Shown here: positions 23,569 to 34,468 of the stretch, piece by piece | Layout: the number at the start of each line of letters is the position of its first letter | Numbering within the stretch: the stretch's first letter is position 1 | Source of the DNA: Phlebopus portentosus | Taxonomy: Eukaryota; Basidiomycota; Agaricomycetes; Boletales; Boletinellaceae | Reading direction: 5' to 3' | NCBI GenBank assembly: GCA_037892935.1 | Contig: JAYXKI010000016.1 | Coordinates: 434,001 to 498,000 of the forward strand | Length of the DNA stretch: 64,000 nucleotides | The notes under the pieces: generated by a model | The model's database searches: none | The model's input: only the letters and a program-made list of their open reading frames with translations | What the model was told of the DNA's origin: nothing | Translations under genes and position numbers: made by a program

Positions 23569-23971
23569 TGTTAGGCAGACGGCTCAAGGGCTGAGTCGAG
23601 GCAGGCCAACACAACAACAAACAAGCGTAAATGAGATAATCCCAAGCACATCGCTCAGGTCAAGACAGCTAAGACGAGGCTTAAGTCCAGACCCTCAAAC
23701 GCTAGGTCGCAGTGAAGGTAAGTAGAATAGAAAGACAAGGAACGAAAGAGTCAAACTATCTACTTATATAGACTTTGGGCGTGGGAAAGGTCTACTCTAA
23801 TGGGAAGTCACATGACAAGGAATGGGATGATTAGTGAGCGTGATAGAACATTGTGGAATGTTCCGGCAAAAGGATAAATAAGCGCATAAGAAAAATAAAA
23901 AGAAAAGGAAAAGAATATTAAAATAAATGATGACGTCAGAAAAGAAAAGGAAAATGTTCGAGTCCTTACAT
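23569..23971 (-). repeat. 3' LTR of chromovirus B2 (short form)
   Basis: On the minus strand it runs TGTAAGGACTCG ... CTAACA. It lacks about 56 bp present in the B1 and B3 LTRs, with only one copy of the CTTACCTTCACTGCGACCTAG block where those have two. Confidence 0.93.
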
Positions 23972-26900
23972 CACCCCCCCTTCAAGGTTGGGCGTCCCGA
24001 CCAACCACATAAGCCTTCTGAGGACGTGAACTTGTACAGCGCTCGCAGGCTTTGTCGAGGTATTGTTAACTTCCTCGGAGCTCCAGGATGTTTGCGGTAG
24101 AATTCTTGGATTGACTCCTGTGCATTATCCTTGACGTCGGATTCTGGCTGCCAAGTCGCTTCCTCATATCCAACCCACTTGACCAGGAATTGGAGCTTGC
24201 CTCGATGCAGACGCGAGTCGAGTATTTCTTCAACCTCGTACTCTTCCTGCTCATCAATGATCACTGGTGGTGGTGGAGGTGGCTTCTTCTGAGATTCGAA
24301 GGACGGTTGGACAGCTGGTTTGAGCAAGATTTCATTGAAAACTGGATGGACCTTCTTCCAGGTCTTCGGTAGTTTGAGTCTGTATGCACTTGCGCCAACC
24401 TTTTCCACTACCTCGAAGGGTCCAAACCATTTATCCTCCATCTTCTTTGTCGGTCGGATCGTCTTAATATTTCATCCATCTAAGAAGACTCTCTGCCCTG
24501 TCTCATAGGTAATGGACTTTCCAGCATGACGGTCATAGAAGCGCTTTATGTCTTCATTCGCTTGGGTTAGGTTTCCTTGGGCGAGTTCATGCACCTCCTT
24601 GACATGCTTGGCAAATTCTTCTGCTGACAGGTTCGACGATGTTGTTCCAACCCCTGTGAAGTCTAAGGGGTGCATTCCTGTGTTAACGAAGAAGGGAGAC
24701 AGCTTTGTCGCTGAATGTTTGTGGTTGTTGTATGCGAATTCTGCGAGAGCCAGCCAGTCTGCCCAGTCCGATTGCCGATGGTTGACATATAGCCGAAGGT
24801 ATTGCTCTAGTTCTTGATTAATCTGCTCTGTCTGTCCGTCAGTTTGTGGGTGATACGCTGTCGACAGGTTGCCTTCAATGTGGAGGAGCTTGTACAACTC
24901 CTTCATCATCTTTGTGTCAAATTGCGCCCCTCAGTCGTGAATGATCTTCCGTGGTAGTCCATGTAATTGGAAGACGTGGTCTCTGTAGATCCTAGCCATG
25001 CCTTCTGCCGTTAACTTTGTCGTCGTTGGAATTGCATGGATTTGTTTGCTAAAGCGATCGACCACTACGCAAATTGCATTGAACCCATTTGATTCTGACA
25101 ACTCTCCGATTAGGTCGACCATGACAATCTGCCATGGCACCTCCGGCACCTTGTTAGGGTGTAAAACCTTTGCTCTTGTTGTCCTTAGAGCCTTCGTCTG
25201 CTGACAACGATCACATCCCCGCACATACACCCGCACATCTGCACTCATCCTCGGCCACCAGTACCTGCGTGCTATCAGCTGGATTGTCTTTGTCGCTCCT
25301 AGATGTCCTGCCAGGGTCGAGTTATAGTGTTCCGTCATGACATCCTCTCTGATGCTCGCTGGTACGTATAGCCAACGGCCCTTTCTCCACATGTCCCCTC
25401 TCTTCTCGACGTCCTTTAGCCTCAGTCCCTCATCCTCTTGTCTCTGTGCTTCCACGACCTTTTCGACGAGTACCTCTCTTGACATCTGAATCGTTCCTCT
25501 AACCAGCCATTCCTTCTTGACGAAAGTCACGTTCTCATTATTGTGCTCGCTCTTGTCATAATCAGCCCATTGTGACAACAGATCGGCCTTTCCCAACGTC
25601 TTCCCAGGTTTATGGACTAGCGTGAAATCGAACTCAGCTAAATCGAGTCGCCAACGAGCTTGTCGACGATTTAACTTCTGCAGTGATCGGAAGTACGTTA
25701 GATTTGCATGGTCTGTCCATACCTCAAAAGGTTGGTTAGCTCCCTGGAGATATTGTCGCCATTCCTTTAGGGCTTGAACAATGGCGAGCATTTCCTTGTC
25801 GTAAATCTCATAATTTCACTCTGCCTCTAGGAATGTTGACGACCGATAAGCGATCACCTTCCATTTGCCGTCTTGTTTCTGGAGAAGGACTCCACCAGTC
25901 GCAAAGTCTGACGCATCTGCTTCTACACGGAAAGGGTCCTCGTTGTTGGGTATCGCTAACACAGGAGGACTACTCAAACGACGCTTCAATTCCTCAAACG
26001 CTGCCTGCTCGTCTTCACCCCATTTTCATTCCACCTTACCCATTAGGGTAGTCAGGGGTTTGACGACCAAACTGTAATCCTTAACAAAACGTTGCAACCA
26101 ATTTCCTAATCCCAGGAATTGTTGCAGTTCGTGGACGTTCCTTGGAACTGGCCAGTCCTGTACTGCTGCCGTCTTCTTGGGATCCATTCGAACTTCGCCA
26201 TTGCCAATAATGTGTCTGAGGTACTTGACTGTGTCAACTTCGAACTCGCACTTCTGCGGCTTTAGGAAAAGTCCGTTTTGGTGAAGGATCTCAAAGACTC
26301 GTTTGGTGCGTCTGCGATGTTCTTCTAGATCATTCGAGAAGATGAGAATGTCATCGAGGTAAATGATGACGATACCCTCATGAATTAGCTCCCGAAAGAT
26401 GTTATTCATAAAGCCTTGGAACGTCGCTGGCACATTACATAAGCCGAAGAACATGACTGTGGGTTCGAATAAGCCTAGATTTGTCCAGAACGCTGCCTTC
26501 CACTTGTCTCCCTCACGAATCCGGATGTTGTAGTATCCCCAATGAACGTCGAGCTTCGTGATGTACCTTGCATCCTTAACCTTGTCGATGAGCTCATTTA
26601 TCAGCGGCAACGGGTATTTGTTCTTGACCATCCCTTCGTTGAGCTTTCGATAGTCTTGGATTGCTCATAAGCTCCCATCCTCTTTCTTGATAAAGAAGAA
26701 TGGTGACGCCATTGGGGACTTCGACTGTTGGATATGTCCTGATGCTAGGTTTTCCTCAATGAACTCCCTCATCGCTTCTTGTTCTTTTGGCGATAACGGG
26801 TAAACCTTGCAGTCGCTAGGTTTGAAATCCGGTTTCAGGTCAATAGCGTGGTCCCACGTTCGGTGGTTTGGTAAGCGTTTGAACGATTCCTCACTAAAGA

Positions 26901-27855
26901 CATCAGCGTATTCCTCCAGGTAAGGTGGCCATTTTGCTGCTTCCTTCATCCACACATTCCTCACAAACTCTTCATCTATCTCCTCACTCGACAGTGGCGA
27001 CTCACATTCGTCAGGGCAACGGGTGAACTTAACTGTTCCTAACCTCCAATCAATCTCAGGATTATGCTTCGTCAACCAGTCATGTCCGAGGAAGATGTTG
27101 CTTGACGCTAAGGATGTCACTGCCAGTCGAATCTCTTCCTCATGTTTCCCAAAGAACATTCGTACGACTACGTATTCCTTGATCAATCCAGCCTCGTTGC
27201 TTGTTCCGTCAGCATTGAAGACTGGTCTAGGCCAAATGTACCTTTGGGTGGGGAAACCATACCGTCTGACAAAACCTTCATCGATGCATGAGCCCGTGCA
27301 CCCTGAGTCGATCAGTGCATGAGCATCAATGAAGTTTTCCTCTTCGAGCAGGGGGTTTGACAAGTCTACTTCGTCATCACCTGCTACCTTTGGGTGTACG
27401 ATGCTAATGAAGGCGTCCAACTCCTTTCCTCCTGCTCGTTGCACGAACTGATCTGTGTCCACAATGCCCTTGCGCCATACCTCAGCCGCGCGTCTGCCTA
27501 CTACATCCCACACTGCTTCAGTGACGTTCACCTGAGCAACAACGTTCTCGTGGTAAGGTGCTTCCGCCACAACCTCATTTTTTATAGCAGTTTGATTCCG
27601 CTCTTCCTCTCTCAATTTGCCTGCTTGCGCATCTGTTCTTCTGACAAGTAAATCTTCATAGACTTCGAAGTCATCGTTGTCATCTTCAGATTCATCTGGC
27701 AGCACGTCGGTAAGGATCTTTCAAAGGACGAAACCATCACTGGTATTCGCATCTTGATATTGTACAACAGGACAATTATATTTTAACGAGTCCAACGAAA
27801 AGAGTCCTTTAGGAGACCGACCAGTCGTTCCGACGTCTACGCCTGGTCTTCTGGA
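23972..27855 (-). pseudogene. pol of chromovirus B2 (PR, RT, RNase H, integrase, chromodomain)
   Basis: On the minus strand the frame follows the shift site at 27855-27861. The domains match B3: protease loop [12 protein letters not shown] box YLDD (about 26358), RNase H, HHCC finger (CDRCQ near 25205), integrase core and a chromodomain (about 24240-24090). Six nonsense codons lie at 27721, 26665, 26026, 25816, 24931 and 24472 (lowest coordinate of each). Five are TGA where B3 has CGA; one is TGA for TGG. The frame stops at 23972. Confidence 0.9.
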
Positions 27856-29366
27856 AAACCCTCACCTTCTATGAGTTCTTCCAGCTCAGCGGGTACTGCT
27901 CGTACATCGACATCGTCATCCTCTTTGAAGGAGGATTCCTTTGCTTGGCCGAGTTCCTCGAAGAGCGCCTTTCTGTCTGCTGGGACGAAGGCTGCGATGA
28001 TGGCACATATTGCTTCACGACCTCGCGGGCATTCCCTGATGTAGTGGCCCACTTGACCACACTTGTAACAAGCACGGGTATGACATGCCTGGTTTATCAT
28101 CACATCCATGGGTTGTCCTAAGCCTCCATACGTTACTCCCATAGCATCACAACGATCTTGAGCGGGGGGTATGAAAGGACGGGCTGCTTGTTGAGGCAGC
28201 ATGAAACATCTCATTGGTGGTGTCAGAACCAGTTTCATTGCTGTCGAACTAATTGTCTTTCTCCGATGTTCAGCCATCAGGTCCCTGATTTGGCGCTCGA
28301 CCCTATTGACCTTGACAGCGGCCTTCTTGAACTCTTCGTACGACATTGGTTCATTGGGCAATCTCATGACACCTTCAACAACCTTTGGGTTTAGCGCCCT
28401 CTTCAGACGACTCATCAACCATTCATCGTGTGCCTCTGTTGCTAGGCCAGCATCCACTCGGCAAATGTCAAACTTGTTGAAGAACTCATCAGCATTGAGG
28501 TCTCCTTGGTACATCGCATCTAGTCGTTCGAAGGCTTTCTGAGATCTGGCAGGGTCATCAAATGACGTGTCCAGCTTCTTCAAGAAGGCATCCCAGCCGT
28601 CCGTGAATGTCAGGTTGCCATCTTCATCGACTGCTCCACTGGTGTAACTTTCTGCCCAGCGAGCCGCAGCACCACTCTTCATGTACGACAGGGCGAACAT
28701 AATCTTACTCTTGTTTGTCCTGAACTCTGATTCAGATGTGTAGATGTAGAGGCGCAGCTCTCGCTTGAAGTCCACGTAATCGTGTTCGCCATCGAAGTCT
28801 CTTGGTTTGGCGAAGTGGACCTTCTTCGACACCTTTGATCCTTGGTTCGCACCTTCGCCTGCAGCTTGGAGCGCTAGTGCGACCGCCGTCGCGAGATCAG
28901 TCATCGCTTCCTTTGACAATGACATCTTGTGTTCTTCTTCTTCTTCTTCTTCGTCTTCTTCACTCGGTATAAGTGGTGCTGGTTCTCGGAATTTTCCAAA
29001 CGCCGGTGAAGGCTCGACAGGGGGGGGCAACGCTTGAGTGGTCAAACCCGATGGGTCTGGTAAGGGGGCCATTGATTGCATCGGAGTAGGGGGTGAGGGC
29101 TCGTCTACGTCGCCTTCTTGTTTCACTCTCCAGTGGAGGGACTTTCCTTCCCTCTGGGAGTACCACCTCTTGGCAGTCTCGTCCCACCAAGTGCCAAAGA
29201 CTTGATTTCCTGCTTTGACGATGTAATGTCCTCGCGAAGCACTCCACCTAGAGTTCGCAGGGAGGGCTGCTCGTTGCTCGTCAGTTAGCTCCACCTTGAT
29301 AGGCTGGGGTTGGAACGGGGATTGGGATGCTGTTCGGGCGGGACCGACTTTGGATAACCGGCTCGT
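27837..29366 (-). pseudogene. gag of chromovirus B2 (start codon lost)
   Basis: The frame is otherwise intact, but the ATG used by B3 (44285) is ACG here (29364-29366), so normal initiation is lost. It contains a Trp/Tyr-rich N-terminal segment, an acidic stretch, the capsid domain (FDGEHDYVDFKREL) and one zinc knuckle CYKCGQVGHYIREC. The product would form the particle core. Confidence 0.88.
27855..27861 (-). other. Putative -1 frameshift site GGGTTTT with stem (B2)
   Basis: It is in the same phase and context as 45787-45793. After a 6-nt spacer (CCAGAA) comes GACCAG pairing with CTGGTC further on. One loop base differs from B3, so the stem is conserved. Confidence 0.75.
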
Positions 29367-29710
29367 CTTTGAAATTGACGACTAAACGAAAGGCTCTGAG
29401 GTAGATAATGAAGGAGATACTAGTCAACGACTGGACTCTATGCGTTACCCACGAGAAGGTTTGATGGGAGTTCCAGAGGAGGGTGATTCGGAGCGCCACA
29501 GTGATATGATTGGTTGATACTTCGGGTACTATCGGGTCACGTCGGAGTCAATTGGACTTTGACGGGCAAGATAGGGGTTTATTGTCTGCACGGTAGGAAC
29601 CGGGTTTCGTTCGATGTCGTCCTTCGAAGATATACTTCAGGGGACACGTCACAGGCGAGCGCTCGACGACAACGGAATCGGGTGTGAGCCAGAGGTAGGT
29701 CTTTCTATTA

Positions 29711-30112
29711 TGTTAGGCGGACGGCTCAAGGGCTGAGTCGAGGCAGGCCAACACAACAACAAACAAGCATGAATGAGATAATCCCAAACACGTCGCTCAG
29801 GTCAAGACAGCTAAGACGAGGCTTAAGTCCAGACCGTCAAACGCTAGGTCACAGTGAAGGTAAGTAGAATAGAAAGACAAGGAACGAAAGAGTCAAACTA
29901 TCTACTTATATAGACTTTGGGCGTGGGAAAGGTCTACTCTAATGGGAAGTTACATGACAAGGAATGGGATGATTAGTGAGTGTGATAGAACATTGTGGAA
30001 TGTTCCGGCAAAAGGATAAATAAGCGCATAAGAAAAATAAAAAGAAAAGGAAAAGAATATTAAAATAAATGATGACGTCAGAAAAGAAAAGGAAAATGTT
30101 CGAGTCCTTACA
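29711..30112 (-). repeat. 5' LTR of chromovirus B2
   Basis: It is the partner of 23569-23971, ending at the TGCAG duplication. It contains TATA-like CTATATAAGTAG on the minus strand. Confidence 0.93.
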
Positions 30113-30215
30113 TGCAGCAGATGACGAACTCGAGAACGATGCCAACCCCCTAATCAAACCAGAAGAAGATGATGTTTCTGACGCCCAGTCGGAATCTGAA
30201 AACCTCAACCCATAA

Positions 30216-30788
30216 ACACCATTCAGTTGTGATACCCTTCATGCAAACCACTGACATTCCTCTTCTATTAGATCTCTTTCGATTTTTCATTTCATTTCTT
30301 TCCCCTCCTGATTTTCCTCTCAATTTTTCCTTCCTTCGAATTATTCGCGCTCAACTGCATTTAGACCCTTGGAAAGTGTTCGTGCAAACCGAGATATGCA
30401 TTCAACTGCGTTTTCACCTTCATACACTCAGTTGCAAATCACAACCTGGCGTAGCGCTGTGCAAAACAGCGCAACTAGCTTATTTTTCTCTCAGTCCTTT
30501 CGACTCAATCACCGCTTATTTTCTCTAATCTCTCATTTTCTCATATCTCAATCCTCATTCTTCCATTATTCTTCGACTTCGCCTCATTTTACCTTCACCC
30601 CAAAATGTTAAAACCGCAAACAAAAATTCATAACATTCAAAAACATACAAAAACTATATATATACAAAAGTCCAAATTATTTTTTCTTTTTCTTCTTTTT
30701 CTTTGTTTTATTCGTCCCATGAGGGGACACTAGACAAAAAAGCATCGTTTTGACGCACTCTACCCCCTCTCCTCACTCCTCTTACTCC
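30216..30788. other. Convergent intergenic region of A2 with hairpin
   Basis: AT-rich sequence lies between the A2 pol stop and the antisense region. A perfect hairpin GCGCTGT-GCAAA-ACAGCGC lies at 30454-30472, matching the place and the CAAAACAGCG core of the A1 hairpin. No gene seen. Confidence 0.5.
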
Positions 30789-31500
30789 TTACTCTTCCTC
30801 CTCACCCCTTACCACCCTTCCTAGCACACTGGTCTCGGCCAGCATCTCCTCCGCTAGGTTGCGCAGTTGATCCGCAGCGCAAAACAATACACGCGTGTGC
30901 CTCTCCAAGGCCGCCATCTGGAAATGGACGGTGCTCTCATCCGTCCCGGCAACCAACTCCTTGATGTCACTCACCTCGAGGACAGGCGCAACCGGCATCC
31001 TCAGCACCTGCGCCATTGCACATCTCGCATTCCACCTGCTCATTCTGCAGGTGATGTGCAGCCCTTCTGTGCGTAGCCAGCTCGCATCGCCGCCTGGCCT
31101 TCGTGCGGCAGTAATCACAGGCCTGCCCAGAGAAACCCTCACAGACCCGGCCTGTCCTCGTGCACCTCTCACACCTCTCATCATGCATGACCCAGCCACC
31201 GGCAGCAGACGAATTGCTGCTGCTGCTGCTACTGCTGCTACCGTCCCCACCATCGCTTTGGCTTCCCTCATCCTCTTCCATTCATTCTGCACTCGGAGAC
31301 TCACTCGCAGCCGGAGGATTGCTGTTGCTGCTGTTGCTCTCACTGACAGCACCGTCCAGAAGAAGAGGGGCACTTCGTCAAAAGCCCCAAAGTCATCATC
31401 ACCAGCTGGACCCCTAGAAGAGAAACTATTGGCAGCAAAAGGAATGTTGCTGCTGCTGCTGTTGCTGTTGTTGCTGTTGTTGTTGCTGTTGTTGGGACAT
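30789..31500 (-). pseudogene. Antisense zinc-cluster gene of A2, decayed
   Basis: It is the counterpart of the A1 antisense gene. On the minus strand the first ATG (31500) leads into a poly-Gln run. A Ser-rich acidic stretch follows, then Cys spacing C-X2-C-X6-C-X7-C-X2-C-X7-C (from CERC to CEL, about 31185-31100), also allowed for Zn2Cys6 clusters. A Leu-rich C-terminus lies in another frame (QMAALERHTRVLF ... near 30900). Frameshifts and stops separate the parts. The long N-terminal domain of the A1 version is absent, yet the ATG-to-LTR distance (135 bp) is almost the same as in A1 (129 bp). Confidence 0.6.
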
Positions 31501-31634
31501 GATGGAGAGAAGAGAGGATAGATGAACGGAACGTGTTGCGAATCGCATTTTACGCATCAAGAATCTAGAGACGCCAAGTCTAACCCTATTGGGAGCATGA
31601 CTGCAGACAGTCACAATTTCAAGAAACCGGGAGA

Positions 31635-32971
31635 TGTAAGAAGCATCGACACACTAGGTCTGAGATCGCGCACATGACACATGTTCTGCAGTAATCCGCA
31701 TCGTAACAGCGAAACTCAGTGCGGATCAATTTGATTCGAAGTGGAATGGACTACTGTAGCCTCTCGCACTTGACCACTGCATAGGAAGAACTTTTGGACG
31801 CTTGAGCCACCCAGTCGAAAACTTACAAAGGCTGATTTAGCTAGCTCGTCTTACTAAACCCAGGCACGAGAGGTATATTGAAGGATCTGCAATCGGCCCC
31901 CAACGCCTCTCAAGTTTTGACCCAATGCGACGCACTCCAGCTTTTCCCCCTTTTTGAGTCCCATATGTGTTCATATTTTGTTTTGATCCTTATGCTCATT
32001 ATTCCGAGTGTGCTCACATTTCGTATTATGCCCTATAGTCATTATCTCGCCACCTTCCAGATATGCTCACCTCGTCTTCTGTTCCCATGTGTTCCCTTAT
32101 GATTATCACTTCCGATTTTCTTTTGTTATGCTCCCTGATGCTCCGATGGCTCAGGTTCAGACAAAGTTATAAATAGGTGAGCAACTGGTAGTAGGAGGGG
32201 AGTAGTTTCAGCCCAGGGGAGTTTTAACAGATGACAGTTTAGCTCGGGCTAGAAACCCACTCTAGCTACAGTCGAGACCAATTTGACTCTTCCTGTACTC
32301 TCCTAAACTCTATCTCCCACAAATACATAAAAGTTCTATCTCATACACCTCGAGTCTCCTGCTCTGCAGTCGTACCCAAGCCCAGTGTGATCAGTTCAAC
32401 CCGTGTTGAAGTCTGAGACCCTCATCACTCCTCCTTACACCTCCACACTAGGTCTCACTTGAGCCCCTTGTGTATCGCTTTGTTCCGCATCGTATCGCCT
32501 CATTTCATTTCGTAACCTACCAAAACCTATCGTAACTTGTCGTAACCCATTATATTGTGTCGGATCCTCGAAATGATCACTTTCGTATCGTCAGCGCTTA
32601 GAGGAAGTCCTTCTCTAAGCTTTGTCTCATTGACTTCCGCCTCCAGGGTTCGAATCCATCGAGGGATTACCTGTGAGGACATCGATTACCTTTGCACCGC
32701 CACTGCTGATCCCCCTTGCTTCGACTTCTCCCGCCTTGCTTCTTTGTCTATCTCCTTTGATCCATCCCCCCCCTCACATACATCCAGCAGCCTTCAATCT
32801 CATTTCTCCTCCATCCCTTCTGGAACTACTCCAGAACCCAGATTGACACATCAGCCCTTCTCTAGTTTTCCCCTAAAGTCACCCTTCTTCTTCCCACTCA
32901 TTTAAATCTTACTGAACAGCCCCCAAGAACTGTGACACTCCTCAGCAATCAGATAGTTCACAGGAGTTTCA
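31635..32971 (+). repeat. 3' LTR of element A2 (1337 bp)
   Basis: It is preceded by the polypurine tract GAAACCGGGAGA, starts TGTAAGAAGCATCGA and ends AGGAGTTTCA. Differences from the 5' LTR are dominated by CG/TG and CG/CA pairs. Confidence 0.9.
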
Positions 32972-33076
32972 ACGGTCAAGAATTGAGTGAGATATGGTGA
33001 TTTTTATATTTCGAGACGTTCTGTATGACAAAAATCACAGAAGTCGCGAGTGACAATACATATAAAAAAGGCAGTA

Positions 33077-33349
33077 AGTTCTTTTGATTAGGTTAGATTA
33101 GATGTCTGGTTGGTAATATTAAGATGATAGTAAGTAGTAATAAGAAGTTGGCAGTGGTAAGTTTTTATTCTGTGCTTTTAGGTCACTTGAGTTATGCTGG
33201 TAACTGTTGACAAGATCTGTTACCAATTGCTTTTAGAATGCTGATTATATTAATTTGCTAATTGTGTTAAATTTAATGTAAGATTTTGAGCAGATCCTTT
33301 TACTGTGATATCTCTATTAGGCTCAATTTAGCCTTTAGCTATTAGATAT
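33077..33349 (-). repeat. Old repeat R, continuation and second fragment
   Basis: It continues the R copy broken by MITE1 (AGTTCTTTTGATTAGG) to the R terminus near 33300 (GAGCAGATCC). A second, deleted R fragment (GGCTCAATTTAGCC) follows and is broken by MITE2 at TA 33350-33351. Confidence 0.4.
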
Positions 33350-33351
33350 TA

Positions 33352-34435
33352 CAGCTAGTTGCAAAATTGTTGGCAATCATGTGATTTCGTCACTTTTCAT
33401 GTCATAAGAGCCTCAAAACACAAATAAAATCATATCTCACCCAAAACTCAACAGTTTCACATCATCTAAGTTGCTAAATTCATCTTTTTGAAAGGGCTTT
33501 CATTATGAAACAAAGATTGAGAGAATAGGTAAAAATGTGACCCCAAAATGGCGAAAATATTATTTTTTGCCTCTCCCTTGCATGTGCATTTTTTTCTGTG
33601 CTCCATGCTGGTCCAGCACCTCCCCAAAGCTGTCCAGAATGATAATATGATTATAATATGAATTTACAGACTGAGTTTGAGTTGAATTGTGTACCAGAAT
33701 ATACTGCTTTGAGGCATGCCTGAATTGCTCAAAACTCATCGTTCACCCCTAGCCTCCCAAGCTCCAGAAAAAATTCTTACAGGCCAGATTGATGCATAAA
33801 AATTCATTTTGGATATAATAGACTAGGTTTGTGTGCTAGCTAGGGCCTCAGCATCCACTGGTGAGCTGGGCTGAGCATAAGGTTCTAGTTGTATGCACTA
33901 TTCTAGATAGTATCTTCCCAGCTCACCAGTGGATGCTGAGGCCCTAGCTAGCACACAAACCTAGTCTATTATATCCAAAATGAATTTTTATGCATCAATC
34001 TGGCCTGTAAGAATTTTTTCTGGAGCTTGGGAGGCTAGGGGTGAACGATGAGTTTTGAGCAATTCAGGCATGCCTCAAAGCAGTATATTCTGGTACACAA
34101 TTCAACTCAAACTCAGTCTTTAAATTCATATTATAATCATATTATCATTCTGGACAGCTTTGGGGAGGTGCTGGACCAGCATGGAGCACAGAAAAAAATG
34201 CACATGCAAGAGAGAGGCAAAAAATAATATTTTTGCCATTTTGGGGTCACATTTTTACCTATTCTCTCAATCTTTGTTTCATAATGAAAGCCCTTTTAAA
34301 AAGATGAATTTAGCAACTTAGATGATGTGAAACTGTTGAGTTTTGGGTGAGATATGATTTTATTTGTGTTTTGAGGCTCTTGTGGCATGAAAAGTGACAA
34401 AATCACATGATTGCCAACAATTTTGCAACTAGCTG
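33352..34435. mobile_element. MITE2, 1084 bp near-perfect palindrome
   Basis: It is flanked by TA (33350-33351 and 34436-34437). The ends are CAGCTAGTTGCAAAATTGTT and its exact reverse complement. The arms of about 520 bp pair with few mismatches around a short centre (33875-33925). There is no coding capacity. R sequence continues on both sides, so insertion into R is direct evidence of mobility. The terminal sequence is nearly that of the Tc1-like element starting at 34469. Confidence 0.88.
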
Positions 34436-34468
34436 TAGGTTTTAGTAGTTGCACTTCCAGGCTTCTTA

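Larger units (their letters stand above)
23569..30112 (-). mobile_element. Chromovirus B2 (Ty3/gypsy, chromodomain), full length, inside A2 pol
   Basis: The target duplication TGCAG is perfect (23564-23568 and 30113-30117). LTRs are 23569-23971 and 30112-29711. The order on the minus strand is gag, a -1 shift site, then pol with chromodomain. The LTRs differ at roughly ten positions (about 2.4 percent by eye), nearly all transitions. So it is older than B3 but younger than its host A2. Confidence 0.95.
20079..30215 (+). pseudogene. pol polyprotein of A2, decayed and split by chromovirus B2
   Basis: It is homologous to A1 pol throughout, entered by -1 shift at 20073-20079. The RT box here is YADD (near 21115). 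RNase H, the HHCC finger (CHECQ near 22590) and the integrase core (ITDNGKPF, NGIVERRHYD) remain visible. I counted at least ten in-frame stops, mostly TGA where A1 has an Arg codon; one is TAA where A1 has a Gln codon. B2 interrupts the reading frame at 23568 after KLVN. Beyond B2 the frame resumes at 30113 as an acidic tail ending at TAA 30213-30215. Confidence 0.85.
15196..32971 (+). mobile_element. Ty3/gypsy LTR retrotransposon A2 (family A), with nested insertions
   Basis: The LTRs (15196-16535 and 31635-32971) start TGTAAGAAGCATCGA and end CACAGGAGTTTCA. Flanks ATGG (15192-15195) and ACGG (32972-32975) fit a 4-5 bp target duplication with one transition. The interior has gag-PR, pol and the antisense zinc-cluster region, all decayed. 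It is interrupted by a 905 bp LTR-like insertion (18023-18927) and chromovirus B2 (23569-30112). The LTRs differ at many sites, almost all C/T or G/A, so this is an old insertion. Confidence 0.9.
14535..33074 (+). mobile_element. MITE1, palindromic Tc1/mariner-type element split by A2
   Basis: The left end is TA then CAGCCTTTTTTATATGTATT. The right end is its reverse complement (one mismatch in the terminal five) followed by TA at 33075-33076. Inner sequence also pairs: the block with GCATGATCTAAGTTGCTAAA recurs inverted near 15165-15190. Without A2 (15196-32971) and its extra target copy the element is about 760 bp. TA duplication and long inverted termini are typical of Tc1/mariner-mobilised MITEs. 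No coding potential. Confidence 0.75.

Noticed and set aside
29711..30112. LTR at 29711 considered as a solo LTR
   Set aside because: It pairs with 23569-23971, shares the TGCAG duplication and encloses a full gag-pol on the minus strand.
30895..31521. 208-codon plus-strand frame rich in Leu and Ala
   Set aside because: It is the complement of the Gln/Ser-rich antisense region of A2; the Leu run is reverse-read poly-Gln codons.
33352..34435. Palindrome considered as an assembly artefact (inverted join of one arm)
   Set aside because: The arms differ at several bases, TA is duplicated at both ends, and the surrounding R repeat continues across the site, so a real insertion is more likely.
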